The notes: generated by a model from the letters alone, not told the origin. Shown: positions 1 to 13,901, counted from the first letter of the stretch. The stretch is 64,000 nucleotides of DNA from Heterodera schachtii (GCA_023374025.1 SIJG01000013.1:650846-714845); one strand, 5' to 3'. A program made the numbers and translations.

Positions 1-99
1 AGAATAGTAAAAAACTGGAATAAACTTCCAGTGGTAGCGGTACAAATTAATAAGGCAAAGGAATTCAGGGGTTTACTAAAAGCAATGAGTTCTGAGTAG
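1..99 (+). pseudogene. C-terminal end of a LINE (non-LTR retrotransposon) reverse transcriptase ORF, fragment
   Basis: Frame 1 is open from the window edge to a TAG at 97-99 (32 codons). It contains a W-N-x-L-P motif near residue 6, followed by a K-E-F-R-G-L-L segment. This 'WNxLP ... F+..L' tail is typical of the extreme C-terminus of CR1/RTE-like LINE reverse transcriptases. The rest of the element lies left of the window, so its integrity cannot be judged. The following AT-rich 3' tail supports a LINE 3' end. The family assignment is recall of a motif pattern, not a search. Confidence 0.55.
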
Positions 100-330
100 G
101 AAATTTTCTGTGCCACATTTACACGATATTTAATCACCTGTGAATTTTTTAACATTTGATTTATTTTTATATATTTTATTACGGTATTCGTTTTGTATTT
201 TTTATATGATCAAATTTATTTGTTTGTTTTCTTTTTGGCACCATGTAAGAGCACTAATGTGCCTTTGGTTTGCTTGATAAATTAAATTAATTAAAGTTAA
301 AATTAAAAAATGTGGTGCTTTCGGCTAAAT
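100..330 (+). repeat. Probable LINE 3' untranslated tail
   Basis: It follows directly after the reverse-transcriptase stop codon. It includes a small hairpin (GGCAC...TAATGTGCC at about 237-262) and ends in short AAATTAATTAAA-type repeats near 280-310. Many LINEs finish with a hairpin plus a simple repeat like this. The boundary with flanking AT-rich DNA is unclear. Confidence 0.4.
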
Positions 331-883
331 CTCAAAAGTCCAGCTGCACACAAATTTTACGTTTGGCATCTTAAGCAGACTTTTGAAAACACGCGAAAAA
401 ATATGCAGCATAATTTTTAACACGTCTCAATTACACAATTATTAAAAACCAATTCGTTATTTTAAATACGTATTTATAATAATTCATTTTTAGAAATAAA
501 TTTAAATTTTGAATTATGATTAGTAAGTAATTTTTAATGCTTTTGTAAATTAATTAAAACTATTGGCTCTCAACTGCTGGTTAAAGCATTTTTTAATTTT
601 AAATATAATACTTCCGCATTATTTGTAGGTGTTGGAAAACAAAACAGAAAAAAAGACATGCCAAACTTTAGGAAAAAAAAGTGCCAAAAACCTTCGAAAA
701 AATATTTCTATAATATTTGCACACAGTATAATTGTCTTTTTAAATTTTGTAAAAAGAGAAGACAAGCAAAAAAAATTATTAGAAAATGTATTAGATTGCA
801 CATAAATTAAATATTGCGAATAAGCAAGTTTTGAAGCAATAGGCTTCACAAGGTATAACAATATTTTATATTAGGTATTATAG
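331..883. other. AT-rich intergenic DNA, no gene seen
   Basis: AT-rich sequence without a convincing coding region. A minus-strand open frame at 619-861 has the composition expected of random AT-rich DNA. Confidence 0.6.
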
Positions 884-1220
884 ATTCATAACAGGGCTGG
901 CCGTGATTGAATTTCCAATCACGGAAATCCGTGAGCCGTGATCACGGGGCTTCCAAAAAAATCCGTGAGCCGTGAACCGTGATCACGGCACCCCAAAAAC
1001 CCCGTGATTCCCGTGATCCGTGAGCCGTGATCCGTGATTATAAAAAAAAATTTTCTAATGATTTTTTTTATTTAAATTTATTTTAAAAATCGGAATTTAT
1101 TCGTTGGAAAATTCCCAAAAGATATTTTAAAGAAACCAAACCATATAGGTAAACGTTTTTTTTTGCGGTGTGCTTTTTCCAAAAACTTCGAGTATAGGGG
1201 GCAGAACAGGTGGTGCCAAT

Positions 1221-1404
1221 CAGGGATGGCACGGAATTCCGATTTCCGATTTCCGATTTCCGACACTTTTGGGGTCGGAATTCCAATTTCCGACTTCCGA
1301 AAAATTTTTGGGCCTCGGAAATCCGATTTCCGATTTCCGAAAAATTTTGGACCCCCGGAATTCCGATTTCCGAAAATTTTTGGGGCCTCGGAATGCCATC
1401 CCTG
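1221..1404. mobile_element. hAT-type MITE, 184 bp, nested in the preceding element
   Basis: The ends are CAGGGATGGCACGGAATTCC and ...GGAATGCCATCCCTG, with a perfect 8-bp target duplication GTGCCAAT at 1213-1220 and 1405-1412. The interior is made of GGAATTCCGATTTCCGA-type repeats. The several overlapping open frames here are by-products of that simple-sequence structure. It inserted after the outer 1020-bp element, because it interrupts the latter's core. Confidence 0.85.
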
Positions 1405-1606
1405 GTGCCAATAGGTGACGCCGTGAAATTTTTTTTAATTTTTAATGCGATTTGTTAGCAGATTTTTTCCAAAAATGTCCAATCATTTATTAATTTATGG
1501 GTTTTATGCTGTTTTAAAAAATAACGAAAAATAATTTTAATGTAAAAGAGTTTATTTTTAATTAAATTTCAATTAAACTAATTTTAAAAAATATGAAAAA
1601 TGTACT

Positions 1607-1672
1607 GTCCCAAAGGGAAACTGAACCCAAGGCAAAACAATGGAAGACAGAAGGCTTAACCACTAGACTAAT
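1607..1672 (-). pseudogene. tRNA-like remnant (A-box and B-box motifs)
   Basis: On the minus strand an A-box-like TAGTGGTTAAG (1655-1665) is followed about 30 nt later by a B-box-like GGGTTCAG (about 1621-1628). No proper acceptor stem closes around it. It is probably a tRNA-derived SINE head or a decayed tRNA pseudogene carried inside the hAT element. Confidence 0.3.
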
Positions 1673-1919
1673 ATATACACAGATATTTGCTTAACAAAAA
1701 AAATTTATTTATTTAATTTTTTCTCAAAAACTTTCTCTCTTCACACCAATTTCCTATTTTCGTCTCAATAAAAATTCCTTATATAAAATGCCAATCACGG
1801 ATCAAAATCACGGAAAAATTGAAAAAATCCGTGAGCCGTGATCCGTGATCACGGCACCCCAAAACCCCCGTGATTCCCGTGATCCGTGATCCGTGATCAC
1901 GGCCAGCCCTGATTCATAA

Positions 1920-2523
1920 TCTTTAACAATCTCTCAAAAATTTAAATAAATAAATATATATTTATTAAATGTATGATTCAAAAAATATAATTTAAACAAT
2001 AATTAAAAAATGAACTTTCATAAAAAAAACATTGAATTTGTTCATTTTGTTTATTATTAAAATTTACAGTTAAACATAAAAAAAATTATTGCTATGATTT
2101 ATAAGTTAAATATCTCTTTTTTATTCAGAATTATTAAGTTTAATTGATTTTTTATGCTTTCAAATAATTTCTTTAAATAATAACAAAATTAATTAGGAAC
2201 AGCATTTTATTGATCCAGTCTCAATTTACCGAAAATTTGTGAAAATTCTTAATTTCGCTTTAAAATGGTAAATTTCTATGCCATTTACTACATTAAATTA
2301 CCAATTTAAGAAATTGATAAATAATTAGAGCAGCTTTCTTTTTGTGGGCCACAATCATTTTCAGTATTGAATAATATCTCCCCCTCCCCCCTCCTTTTTT
2401 AATTATTTCTTGTTTAAAAAGAAGCTAATAAGATGAAATAATATTTAATCATCTTATTTAGAAGTTTATAATTACGAAACTTTATCACTTGAGCATTTTA
2501 TCAGCTAATTTAAATTTTTTAAA
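1920..2523. other. AT-rich intergenic DNA, nothing recognised
   Basis: The only notable feature is a short pyrimidine run near 2380-2400. Confidence 0.6.
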
Positions 2524-3911
2524 TCTCTTATACGATGTGGTCGATCATGATTTTTGAATTGTTTTAAAAATTTTTTAATAATTACTCAATAATTATTTAT
2601 TGAAGCATACCATTTCTATTTAAAAATGCAAAAAATTATTATATATCATAAATATTAGTGTGAAACTAACTTTTGAAGCTCACACCTAGCTTCATTTTCC
2701 TGAGCTTAAGTTGTTAATCTTGATTATTTATTCGAAACAAATATTTTTTAAAATTATATTTAAATATTTTGCATCATTAAAGATTTTTATGAAATAATCG
2801 CTTGAATGAACTTTATCATGTCCTTTTCCGCGAACTTCTTTTGAGTAGTTAAATCTCGGTGTTAGATTAAAAAAACAAAATAAATGTTAAATACTATTTA
2901 TTTTTATTAAATTTTTATATAAAAATGAATATCAAACGACGATAACACAATGTAAAAAATCATGTTAAAATATTAAAAGTAAATATTAATTAAATATGAT
3001 TTATAAATTATTATTATTTTTGAATAAAATTTTGTTCACTATTTAAATTTTCTCACTAAGATATTGAATAATTTAGATGCTTTTATTATAATCGCTCCAT
3101 GTGCTGAGGGTCTATTTCGCTAAATATAATATATTACTTTTATTAGTTTTTAATAATTCTCTGAGTACATTTTAAATTTTTGATTTGTTTTGATAAAATT
3201 TTTATTATTTGAATAATTACTTATGAATGTATTATTCATTGCGAAAAAAGAGAATAAATCATTTTTTATATAGGTTCCTGAAGTAACATTTTTACCAATG
3301 ATATGATGCAACAAAAAACAAATAAATGATATTTTAAACAAATTAGCGGCATATTTTTCGGAAAATGCCGTTTTTCAATGTGATTGTTTAAAAAAACTCT
3401 AACGGATTATAAAAAACTAGAAAATATTTGCTAATAACTCGAAAACTATCTTAAATATGCAATAATAAAAAATTTTAATACAAACTTAAAATCATTATTA
3501 AATACTTAATAATTGTATTTGTCACATTTAATTATGCTTTTAAAAAAAATCTTTTAAATATTAATTAATTCTACATTTTTTATTCTAAAATTTCAAATTG
3601 TTTTTTTAAGTTTTATTGAATGAAGCTAACTTGCTTAATAAATTATGTGAATTTACTATTTATTTTTCTGATCAATTTTATTTTATTTAAATCTATAACA
3701 TTAACAACCTTAAAAATTTATTTAATAAAATATGTGTTTCATTTATGAGATATTAATAATTTATAAATGAGTATTATTTAAAGGTCATCTAATTTTAAAA
3801 TAATCTTCAAAATGATTTTTCCAAAATCTGCAAAATATTTTGTAAATTGTTGAAAGTTCGTGTTTATTTTATAATTCAAATAATAATATTATTTTTTTTA
3901 TAGATGGAATT
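2524..3911 (+). repeat. 1.39-kb direct duplication, copy A
   Basis: It matches 18795-20188 in the same orientation with only scattered indels and substitutions, starting at TCTCTTATACGATGTGG and ending at ATAGATGGAATT. A local block around 3605-3685 is clearly more diverged than the rest. Neither copy has a target-site duplication or terminal repeats that I can see, and neither encodes a protein. It may be an internal piece of a larger repeat or a segmental duplication. Confidence 0.8.
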
Positions 3912-6900
3912 ACATTATTAAACGATTATTAAAATGTTACGATGACCTGACATTTTAGTCAGAAGAATTAAAATTATTATAAGGAAAATTTATATAAATC
4001 ACTTGTTATAATGAAGCTCGAATATTGTGAATCATTGACATTATGTGATTTAAATGAGTATGGCTTGATATTTTATTTAATGGTATAGTATTTTACTTAA
4101 ATATAATTCATATATTATAAAAATGTATGGTTTTATATAAAGTTTGCAGTAAGTTATTTTTAAATTAAATTTATTATTTTATACACGCGCCACTGGTGAA
4201 TAATGCGTAGTGCCACCGTATGGCTTAAGTGATGAAGCAAAGTGCCATTCATATTGGTGTTTAATTAATTAAAGTCTGTCATAAGATTTAAATAATATAT
4301 TAATTTTATCATTAATAAAACTTTATTTGATAGAAATAAAATTCATTGTTGTTTTTTTAGTTATTAAAATTTTACATTAAATCATTTTTGCTTGATTATA
4401 TTGCTTTTTTGTGTTTTTAATCCTTTTTTCTTTATGAGAGCATTTGATTTAGAATTGGTAGTTTATTTTATATCATATTTTCCAATTCATTAAATTTGTT
4501 GGTTTTAATATTATATTTCGCCAAATAGCTATTTATTTTGTAATTATTTTCACGTTTGTTCATGACAATTTTTTACCATATACTCGTCATAAATTAATAT
4601 TTATGATTATTAATCAAACGAAAAAATGCTACTAGTTTAAAAGTTAGAAGTCTTAAATATTTACAAAATAGCAGCTTAATTTATGTTACAGGCCCAAACT
4701 GCCTGCAAAAGTGTATTTTTCCTTGATTTATAAAAATAAGTAGTTTATATTTTTTAAATTGTTATTTAATATAAATGTAAAATTAACATTTGTTTATATT
4801 AAAAAGCTTTGAAATTTTTTGAGTTAATAAAAGCTCAATACAAAAAAATTAAATTAAATTTTCATCCAACAAATTTCGTTCTTTCCCAATGGTTGGTTAT
4901 TAATGATTTCTTTTAATTCTTGGATGAAGAGCAAGCATCACAATATTCTTTAACTTATCAAATAGTTAATATTACATTTTATATTTTTATTTTAAATTTT
5001 TGTAAGTGCTACCTTAATTTTTTTTTATTCTTCAGTTTCCGTCTTATTTTCTTTATTTTTTTAAGTAAAAATTATATATTTCATCATTTTCAATTCATTA
5101 TAACAATTTCACACACTATTTTCATTCTTTTTTATTTTTAATTTTCCATATATTTTTTATCGGAATATTATAATCATATTTTTCTGTTGAGTGCCGAAGA
5201 AAAAATATAAGCTTCCGTTAATTGTTTTTACAATAAATATTTTTATCATAAAATATTAGTTTTTATATTGTTTTTGTTTAGTAATAAAATTAATAAAATA
5301 TTTTTAAATTTCCTGCAATTAATTTTAAAAAGCTTTTGTAGTTTTTTTATAGATTTTATCAATAAAGAATAATTAATTTGGGAATTAAAAAAAAATGTTA
5401 AGAATATTGTTTACTATTGTATTTTGCATAAATGAGCCTAAATACTTTTCTCTAAAAACGTATTTTAATTTATTTTATATTTTCAATTTATAAATTATTT
5501 AAAGACTTAAAATAATAGTTCTTTAAATATTTCTTTTAATTCTTGGGACAAATGGTGTAATATTATTATTTGTTCTGCCAGATAATTTTATATTGCATTT
5601 TTATGGTTTTAATTACCAGATATATTAACAATATTTATCAATTCTTTGTCCGAAATTTCATTTTTATTACTTATAAATTTTATTCATTTTTCAATTCTTA
5701 TGGTGTGCAATATTATCAAAAAAAGAGTTTACTTTAATTGATCAGTCACTGTTATAACTTTTTTACCTTACTTTCTCATTTTTATTTTTTGTTTTTTTAT
5801 AAAAATAAAAATAAATATTTTAGTTGTAATTTATTAAATTTTGGGAAATTAATAAATTTAACATGTAAAATATTTTACATTATTATTTATCTTTATTTTG
5901 CTAGTTTCTCTGCATCACTTGAATAATTATCAAATAATAACATATCCTTTTAATATTTTAATTAATTATTTAATTTAGACAAATTTAAATAAAAAATTAC
6001 AATAATATAATATATTGAACCGAGGTCACCAATTTTATCACCCCATCTGTAGCCATTCAATAATGTTCTCATTTTAACAATTTTAAGCTTAATAAATAAA
6101 TAAATCCATAACATTAATAAAAGCTATTTTATGAGTTTTACTTTATATTTTTTAATAAGAAAATTTTTATTATTTTTTTAATTGTTATTTTTTCATTTAT
6201 TTTCAATTATAATTTATTTGCATGAGAATAGCACGCCGAAGCATATTAAAAATTTAGATAATTTTTTCATTTAAATAATAATTCTATTTACTTTTGCATA
6301 AAATACAGTTCTTTCAATGTTACATATTTAGGTCCATATTGATGTGATGAATTTAAATTTAACTAGAGCCATTTTTAAATTTGAATTTCAAAAAACTTTA
6401 TTAGCAATGGTCTTAAATTATTTATAATTTTTGCTATTCAAATAATAATAATATACTTTTGACATATAATTGTCTGTTTTTGCTTAATATTGAAAAGTTC
6501 TTATCATGCTGATTCTTTATTTAATTGAATTATAAAAAGCATTTTAGCACTTTTTTAATTTGCCAGTAAAGTTTTGTTTATTTGATATTTTTAGTAATTA
6601 AAATGTTTATATTATTAAAGAATTAGTGAACATTTTAAATATTTTATTTATTGCGATCTCCAAATTAACTATTTTAATTGCATAAAAAATGAAAATGAAA
6701 AAAATGAAGGAAAAGATGATTAAAATTTAAAAAGAAATTTAAATAAGGTAGTTTAGAAAGTTCTTTTATTATGAACTAATGTTCATTTTTTAATTAAACA
6801 GTTATTTTATTTATAATAATAATTTTAACAAAATCTCGAACTAGTTAACAAAAATAGTGAGGAAAAATGCCAAAAAGTGACAAAATAATGAAGAAAATTC

Positions 6901-7326
6901 GACTTATTCATTTATCGGATAAAATTATTTTTTAAGCCAAATCACAATTGATATAGATAATTTTAAAAACAATCTTTTTGTCAAAAAATTATAAATTTTG
7001 TATATATAATTTTTAAAAGAGTCGGTTCCTGTTTATAATATTTCTTATAAATAATATTCTTTAATTACTTTTTTCAATTATCCTTATTTAATTATGTCAA
7101 TAGTGGCGATCTGTGTCGGTCAATTAAGTAATTCTTTTTGATACTTGGAAATAGTGTTTTATTATATATTGTATTGATAGAGAATGATTTGCTATGTTTT
7201 TTATCGAATAAGAAAATTCAAATTTATCAATAATTGTAGGTTCAACTTTCGGGTGTATAATTAATATATGTCGAAAAATTTCAAAGATCAGAATAGTTTG
7301 GGTTATATGCAATTAATTGCCTTTAT
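3912..7326. other. AT-rich intergenic DNA
   Basis: No supported gene. Open frames at 4920-5141 and 5738-5926 are hydrophobic phenylalanine/isoleucine-rich translations expected of T-rich DNA. A small less AT-rich island at about 4190-4262 has a 25-codon minus-strand frame but no supporting structure. Confidence 0.55.
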
Positions 7327-7434
7327 TTAAGAATAGGCAGAAACTGTTTGATCTGTCAACGCATAAAATTGTTTATGGCCAAGAAGATCTGAAACTATTT
7401 CTCTTTTTAATCCGTCAATACGCTTTAACATTGC
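7327..7434 (-). CDS. Possible terminal exon of an unknown gene
   Basis: On the minus strand a CAG acceptor (7435-7437) is followed by 35 codons and a TAA stop at 7327-7329, with AATAAA directly after the stop. The peptide is mixed in composition (it includes MLKRIDGLKREIVSDLLGHK) and less AT-driven than its surroundings, which is why I mention it. I could not find an upstream exon and do not recognise the peptide. It may be a real host 3' exon, an exon relic or chance. Confidence 0.25.
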   Translation of the reverse strand, partial: AMLKRIDGLKREIVSDLLGHKQFYALTDQTVSAYS

Positions 7435-7437
7435 CTG

Positions 7438-10024
7438 TTACAGATTAAACACAAAATATAAACTAAAAAACCAAGGTTTATGTTTTTTTCTAATCTGGAA
7501 TAATAAATCATTCAATCTTCAATTATAAAAACGAAAAATTCGAATTAGAAACCTAAAATTTGTAAACCAATATTTTAAGATGAAATTTTATTGTTTGGTA
7601 ATTTTTTAATTTTGAATTTAAAAATAAACTTATTTTAAATTATAAGAATAGTAGATATGTGTTCAAAAATGATGAGAATAGTCGGTCATTCTTAAGTTTT
7701 CGGTGGCAAATTTTTCTTTTTTGTTTCCTTAGCCTTTTTATTTTGTAGTTGCATTTTTTTTATTAATTTTTAAGAAAAAAAGTATAAAATAAATTATTTG
7801 TTATACTATTTATTATTTTAATTTTTCTCAATTTAAAAGCATGAAAAAAGCCTATTCAATTTATTCAATTTTCTTGCATATATCATACTAGGTAAGTATT
7901 AATATTTTGTCTAAATACTAAGTTTATAATGCTGCAAATTTAGAAAAACAGTAAAAAATAAATTTGTTAAAATTATTTACTTTAGGTGGCAAAAATGTAA
8001 ATATATAGTAAATTTTATTTTTAAGTTTTTTTCTGTTGAATTGTTATGTATTTAAGAATTATATATATTTTGTTTTTTATAGATAGAATAAATATATTTT
8101 AGCGCTAGGTAAATAAGAATTTTTTATTAGCGATAATTTCAAAATTTTGCAGCCCTTTTTCTTCATATTAAATTTACTTATTGTCTTTTATTTTAAGTGA
8201 TATCCAACTACAAAATATCACTTTTCCAGAATAAATGTCAAAATAAAGTCACACATCAACAAGTAAAATTAAAAAATGATTAAATTTAAAAAAAAATAAG
8301 CTAATATTTTTAATTACAAATATTATAAATATTAGTAAAAATAATATTTAAAGACAAATAATATTTAAACAATTATACCTAAAAATAAGGAAAGATACAG
8401 ATGCAGAACTCCTCTTCCCAATTCTAACATTATCTTAAAAATATTATAATAAATTGTTTAAATAAATAATTAAATTATGCGCTATTATAAATAAAAACAA
8501 TTTAAACCTTCAACTGACAATGAAAATCAAAGATTAAAAATGACAAACTTTTTCAACTAAAATAAAAAATTAATTTCATGAATTATGGCACATTAAAAAT
8601 TATTTTTTAAACTTTCTTAAATAATAATCTAGAATGCTTTCCTGTTAGTTGCATATAAGGTCTAGCTATAATTTAATTCTAAATAAAACAAATAATTTAA
8701 TTTTAATTAACATGAAAAAAAAACAATTTAGTATTTATAAAAATATAAATATAATTTTTACTTACAAAAATTTTAAAAATTATAAGGATTTAAATTTAGA
8801 GCGTAATAAAAAATGCAACCAAAAACAACAAAAAAATTATGCTAAAAAACGGAAACATTAAAATTAAAATTTTTTATGTAATTAAAAATTAAATTTTTTA
8901 ACAATAAATAAAAATATTAAATATATTTTTAAAATTATTTCAAAATTAATCCAAATCACTTAATCAAGAAAGTTTCATCAATATTATTAGAAAAATTGCC
9001 TGTGAATATTTTAAAAATAATAGTATTTATAACGAATAAAAAAACTAACGAAAATGAACCTAATTAGATTCAATATAAATATAAAAAAAATAAAACTCTA
9101 AGTTTGATTTATGTAAATAATATAAAAATAATGTAATAAAAACTTCGAATTTAAGTATATTATATGAGGGTTTTAAGCAGTAAAAATTAATAGAAAATGA
9201 ACAGTTTAGGGTCTCCAATATCAGTCTCAATTTCTTTACCCTAAAAGACATGCTAAATTAGACTTGGTCATGTAACTAAAAATTTTGCATCAAAAGAATG
9301 AACCATAAAATTAATTAACGTGTTACTAATGTTTTGCACCAACATTTTTTGGATTAAAATTTATTTGTGATGACTTATAATGATAATTATTAAATAATAA
9401 AAACCATTATACCCAAAAATTATTTAGTTATTAAATTTCATGGTTTTATGTATAATATGGCTAATTTCGTATGAATAAAAAGAGTTAATTAATTTAGTGA
9501 AATTATTAAATTTTTATTTTACGCTGGACAAATCTTTTTCCGATTGTTATATGTCGACTTCAAAAATTTCGACTTTTCGAAGTGTTTTTGTAAAACTTTT
9601 TTGTTAATTGTCGAATCGCAAAACAAATAGCTTAGAAAAGGTTCTAAACTTATTAAGCTTTCGAGTGTTACCAATTGTTGTGACTGAGCCGTAGACAATT
9701 TGACCAAATACAAAAAGGAACTTCAAGTTTTTGCTTATCACTGAGCACTCAGTCACAAGGAATATCAGAATATGCAACATAAAATCTTATAAATTTACTC
9801 GCCATTTTAATAAAGCATTATTTTAAAGTGAAAAATTATAAAGCAAAATATGTTTCTCTTTGCTTCTTTAAATATATTGCTATCAATTCAAATAGTAAAT
9901 AATGAAATAAATATAATATTAGTTAATTAAATAGAATATTCATTTTATTGCGGGTTATGTGATAATAATTTTATCGCTACAAAAAAATAATAAAAAAAGC
10001 AAAGAAATTATTTATTTTGATACA
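7438..10024. other. AT-rich intergenic DNA, no supported gene
   Basis: Only short open frames of low-complexity, lysine/asparagine-rich or hydrophobic composition occur here. Confidence 0.55.
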
Positions 10025-10240
10025 ATTGTGTACCCAGAGAAAATTGTTTGGAATTGGTTGAGAATCGTTATTATTTAGTTTATGTGTGATTTTACATTAT
10101 TTATTTAACTGATTTTGGATTCATTTTTTATGCTTAATAAGATTCTGATTAGAATTTTTATAACTAATAATAGCAAATTTTCGTTTTATTATGTCAGACT
10201 CTGGTATACATTCAGTAAAATATATTGCTTAAATTCTTAA
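10025..10240 (+). repeat. Dispersed diverged repeat, copy 1
   Basis: Shares blocks in the same order with 20985-21235, for example GGTTGAGA(A)TCGTTATTATT, TTTAGTTTATGTG and TTATGTCAGACTCT followed by GTATACATTCAGTAA. The two copies are diverged with several indels. The family is unidentified. Confidence 0.6.
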
Positions 10241-13200
10241 ATAATTTTATTATTCATGTTATATGTAATTTATTTTTAAATTGTCTTTTTTCTGCGCTTT
10301 TAAATATAAATTTTTTTGTTCTTTAAATAAAAAATTAAAAACTTAATCCTGCTTTATTGTTTACCTTTTGTAAATATTTTGAAATTTTAATGTATCAACA
10401 TTTTAATTTATTTATCTTCTTAAATATTTAAACGGATACAATTAATTTTAATTCTTTCATTTTATAATCATAAGATTTCTTCAGAATGCTTTTTTCATTC
10501 CGAAAAATAAGTATACGAATAATTATTTCTTGTAATTTATGAAAAAGAATATAGATAAAATTCCATTTTGTACCTTATCATTATGATTAAAAATAAAGTT
10601 TTTTCAGCTCTTGAAAGGAAAACTAAATATTTAAATAAAAATTTTTAATATTTTAAAGTTCATCAATAATGTTAATTCTGTTCATTTTATTATTCTGAAT
10701 AGAAATTTTATATTTAAATCTTGAATTTTCAGTGAAAAAAGGAAATTCTACAATTTCTGGCTTATCATGGACTTATCAAAAACCAATGGAGTGCAAGAAG
10801 CGTTTTAACAAAATGTCATTGACAAAAAAACCCAACCAAAATGGTGTTTTTTTGGGTAAAGCAAAGTTTTAGTTTTTTTTAATTTATTTTTTAGTAGAAT
10901 TGCTCAGATACATAATTATCTAAAGGGTACGTAAAAATTCCCGTAGAAAAAATTTTATCGTTTTAGCCAAAATCTGTTCAATAACTTAAAAAACAAAAAT
11001 GCTATGTAAGTATAAGAGAAGTATCAAATATAATTAGATAAAAGATAATGTGATAAAGTAATCAACTTGAATATATTAGAATTGTATATTAATAAATAAT
11101 TCTATGCAATAGTAAATAATAATTCATATAAATACACCAAGGTGCTAATTCATATATTTCTGTATAAATTAATTTAAAATTATCAATTAGGCTGCGTTTG
11201 GGTTGTTTAAAGCTCTGAGACTGAGATAATTAAAAAAAATAAAAACAAATCTATTTTTAGGCTTTTAAACTCTTTTAATCATTAATCTTTGGGCCTATAA
11301 ATTGTCGCATGCAATTATATAATATCTAAAATCGTCTAATAAATTGATAAATTTTATGGAAATTTTGAACTCTATGTTAATATGTACTTATACAAAAAAT
11401 TAAAATTATTTAATAAATTATTATAAAGAATCTCATGGTTTCAGTTAAATATATGCTTGGTCAACCTTAATTCTGCATTTAAACCCAATCATTGCCTCAG
11501 GATTTAATAAAAAATAATAAATTAATTAAACAAAACTGTAACATGATTTTTTCTTTGTTAAATTAAAATTTTTTTAAATATCCAAGTGTTAACTTAATGT
11601 TTCAAAAATATATTAAATACTTACGACGCCAACAACACATACATTACTAACACTGTTTACGAAAAATTAAATTAACTAAATTAATATAGAAAAACCAACA
11701 ACTAAAAATAAATTAATATTAAAATTTTCAAATAAACAAAACTAGATAAAGAAAAAATAAACTTCAGGGAAGAAACATGCTCTTGCCATGCAGAGAATTA
11801 TTGGCAGCTTAATTAAGTATTTTTTTAAAAATTATTGAATATAAAATGATAAATAAATTAAAATATAAATAATATCATATATCTTCTCAAATGTAATTAA
11901 TTTTAAAAATATTATTCGATAACATTTGTATTTGCTTTTATAATTCAACTTACCTAAATAAAAAGTGAAATTTATTAAATATATATTTCTAAATTAATTA
12001 AAGCATAAAAATTTGCGGATACGGACGAAATCATATGAGCTAAAATTATTCAAATATTAAAATCCTTTAAAATGTAAATAAAGAAGAATTAAAATAATAT
12101 TAAAGAAAAAATTTACAATAATTATTTTTATGATTAATTATATTAAGGAAAAAGAATTGATAATCAAAATTAATATAGATTTAAATGGAATAAGAATTTT
12201 GTAAATATACAAGGAAACAGGAAAATCCATGAAAAAGTTAAATCTAAATTGCTTATCGAATTTATTTTTTAAAGAAAAATTTTATTTTCCTTTTAATAGA
12301 ACCGAGCACTAGAAATGGATTATTGTCTATGAGAATATTTTAAATTTTATTATTTCTTTAATCGAAATAATTAACGAATTGATAAAATTTTGAAACTTAT
12401 TGGGATTTTTGAAATTTTCACCACTTTAAAAAAACTGTAGTCATTCCAAATATAGCAGAAATTACATAAAAAAGTAAGTATTTTAAAAAAAATCATTTTA
12501 ACTGATAAATTAAAGAAGAAAAATAAAATGCATATCATATATTGCACTCCTTATCATTCAAATAATTTATTAATAAAACAATTTTATAAATAATTAAAAT
12601 TATAATTTCGGACTGAAATATTTCTGAAAATTACCAAAAAATAAAATATATGTACAAAAAACAATCCATAATATTTTATTATTGTTTAATTAGTTAACTT
12701 TATTAAATGTTAATTGAATTTCTATGGTAAATATAAAAAAATAGGCTGTTAAAAAGTAAAAAACGTATTGAGAAAATTATTAATTTAAAAATTATGAATA
12801 AATAATTGCATTTTCGCATGTCTACAAATTAAATAATGCGATTTAAATTATAAATTAATTGCAAATGCTCATTAAGTATTGAAAAAATAACACTAAAAAA
12901 TTTAAAATATATATTTATTGAACAGAATAAAAAACAAAGATTAACAATTTATCCTCGGGAAAATGATGCTAGCTAGCTACGAGCTCGCGTCACTTGTATT
13001 ATCATTAATATAAATATCAAATTTGGTTAAAATCTTAAGTTTCCATGATTATAAATTAATTTCTTTTGATTTTAACAATTTAACATTTCTCAATACTGAA
13101 AAAACAAATTTTACATTATCTTTGATTAAAGAAATTATTATATAAAATAAAATTAGTAATATTTTTAAAAATTACATAAAAATATTTATTAATATCTTTT

Positions 13201-13823
13201 TATATATGACATTTATTAACCTAATTTGGAGAGAAAATGACAATATTATTTATTTCATTAAAATTATAAAAAATTACGAAAATAATTTACACCAAAAATA
13301 ACGCATTAAATTAAATAATCAAAATAAGAGGGTTTTCTGAGAACAATTCTAAAACGACTAGCCACCTCAAGAAAAATTTTAATTTCGATATTGAATTTTT
13401 AAAACATCAATAAATTGTAAAAAAAGGAATTAAGAATGGACAATTAATAATAATTTGATATTTTCCAGGAATCGTAATGAACCCATTTGCATTTTGGCAA
13501 ACATGTTTTCAATCTAAAAACAATGTAAAAGAATTATATAAATTAAAAAAATTAAAATTTTTGATAAAAATTATAAATACATATGCAAGCATGAATTGTT
13601 TTAGGTTTTTAAATGAACTATAAGATAGTTTTTCAGATTTGGGTCAAGTCTTTTTTGGGGCACTGTATTTCCCTCACAAAAACATATTGTTTGGGAAATA
13701 TTAAATAATAAATCTAAATTATAATTATGGTCAGCAAATCTATTAATAGATTAAAATAATTATATTATTAATTAATTAAAATAATTTATTCCGTACTGAA
13801 ATGACCCACCTCTTCTGATCACC
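10241..13823. other. AT-rich intergenic DNA, no supported gene
   Basis: Nothing recognised apart from a short palindrome-rich spot at about 12968-12995 (GCTAGCTAGC, GAGCTC). Confidence 0.55.
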
Positions 13824-13901
13824 CACATCGATACTTTTGACACTTCGACCACATCGATACTTTTGACACTTCGACCACATCGATACTTTTGACACTTCGT
13901 C
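13824..13901 (+). repeat. Minisatellite, three 26-bp units
   Basis: Three tandem copies begin at 13824, 13850 and 13876, each starting CACATCGATACTTTTGACAC. The third copy ends in TTCGTCC instead of TTCGACC. Near-perfect identity implies recent amplification or slippage. Confidence 0.9.

Larger units (their letters stand above)
892..1911. mobile_element. hAT-type non-autonomous element (MITE), 1020 bp, with 8-bp target duplication
   Basis: The ends are CAGGGCTGGCCGTGAT and its inverse, flanked by a perfect 8-bp duplication ATTCATAA at 884-891 and 1912-1919. CAGGG ends with an 8-bp duplication are characteristic of the hAT superfamily. Both subterminal regions (about 892-1040 and 1795-1911) consist of degenerate CCGTGATCACGG repeats. 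There is no transposase ORF. The core (about 1140-1480) resembles sequences at 30040-30230 and 39640-39770. A second MITE (1221-1404) and a tRNA-like remnant (1607-1672) lie inside. Confidence 0.85.

Noticed and set aside
4920..5926. Hydrophobic open frames that look like membrane proteins (also 41092-41313 and 41853-42056)
   Set aside because: Phe/Ile/Leu/Tyr bias is what T-rich DNA gives by chance; no splice sites, no family resemblance.
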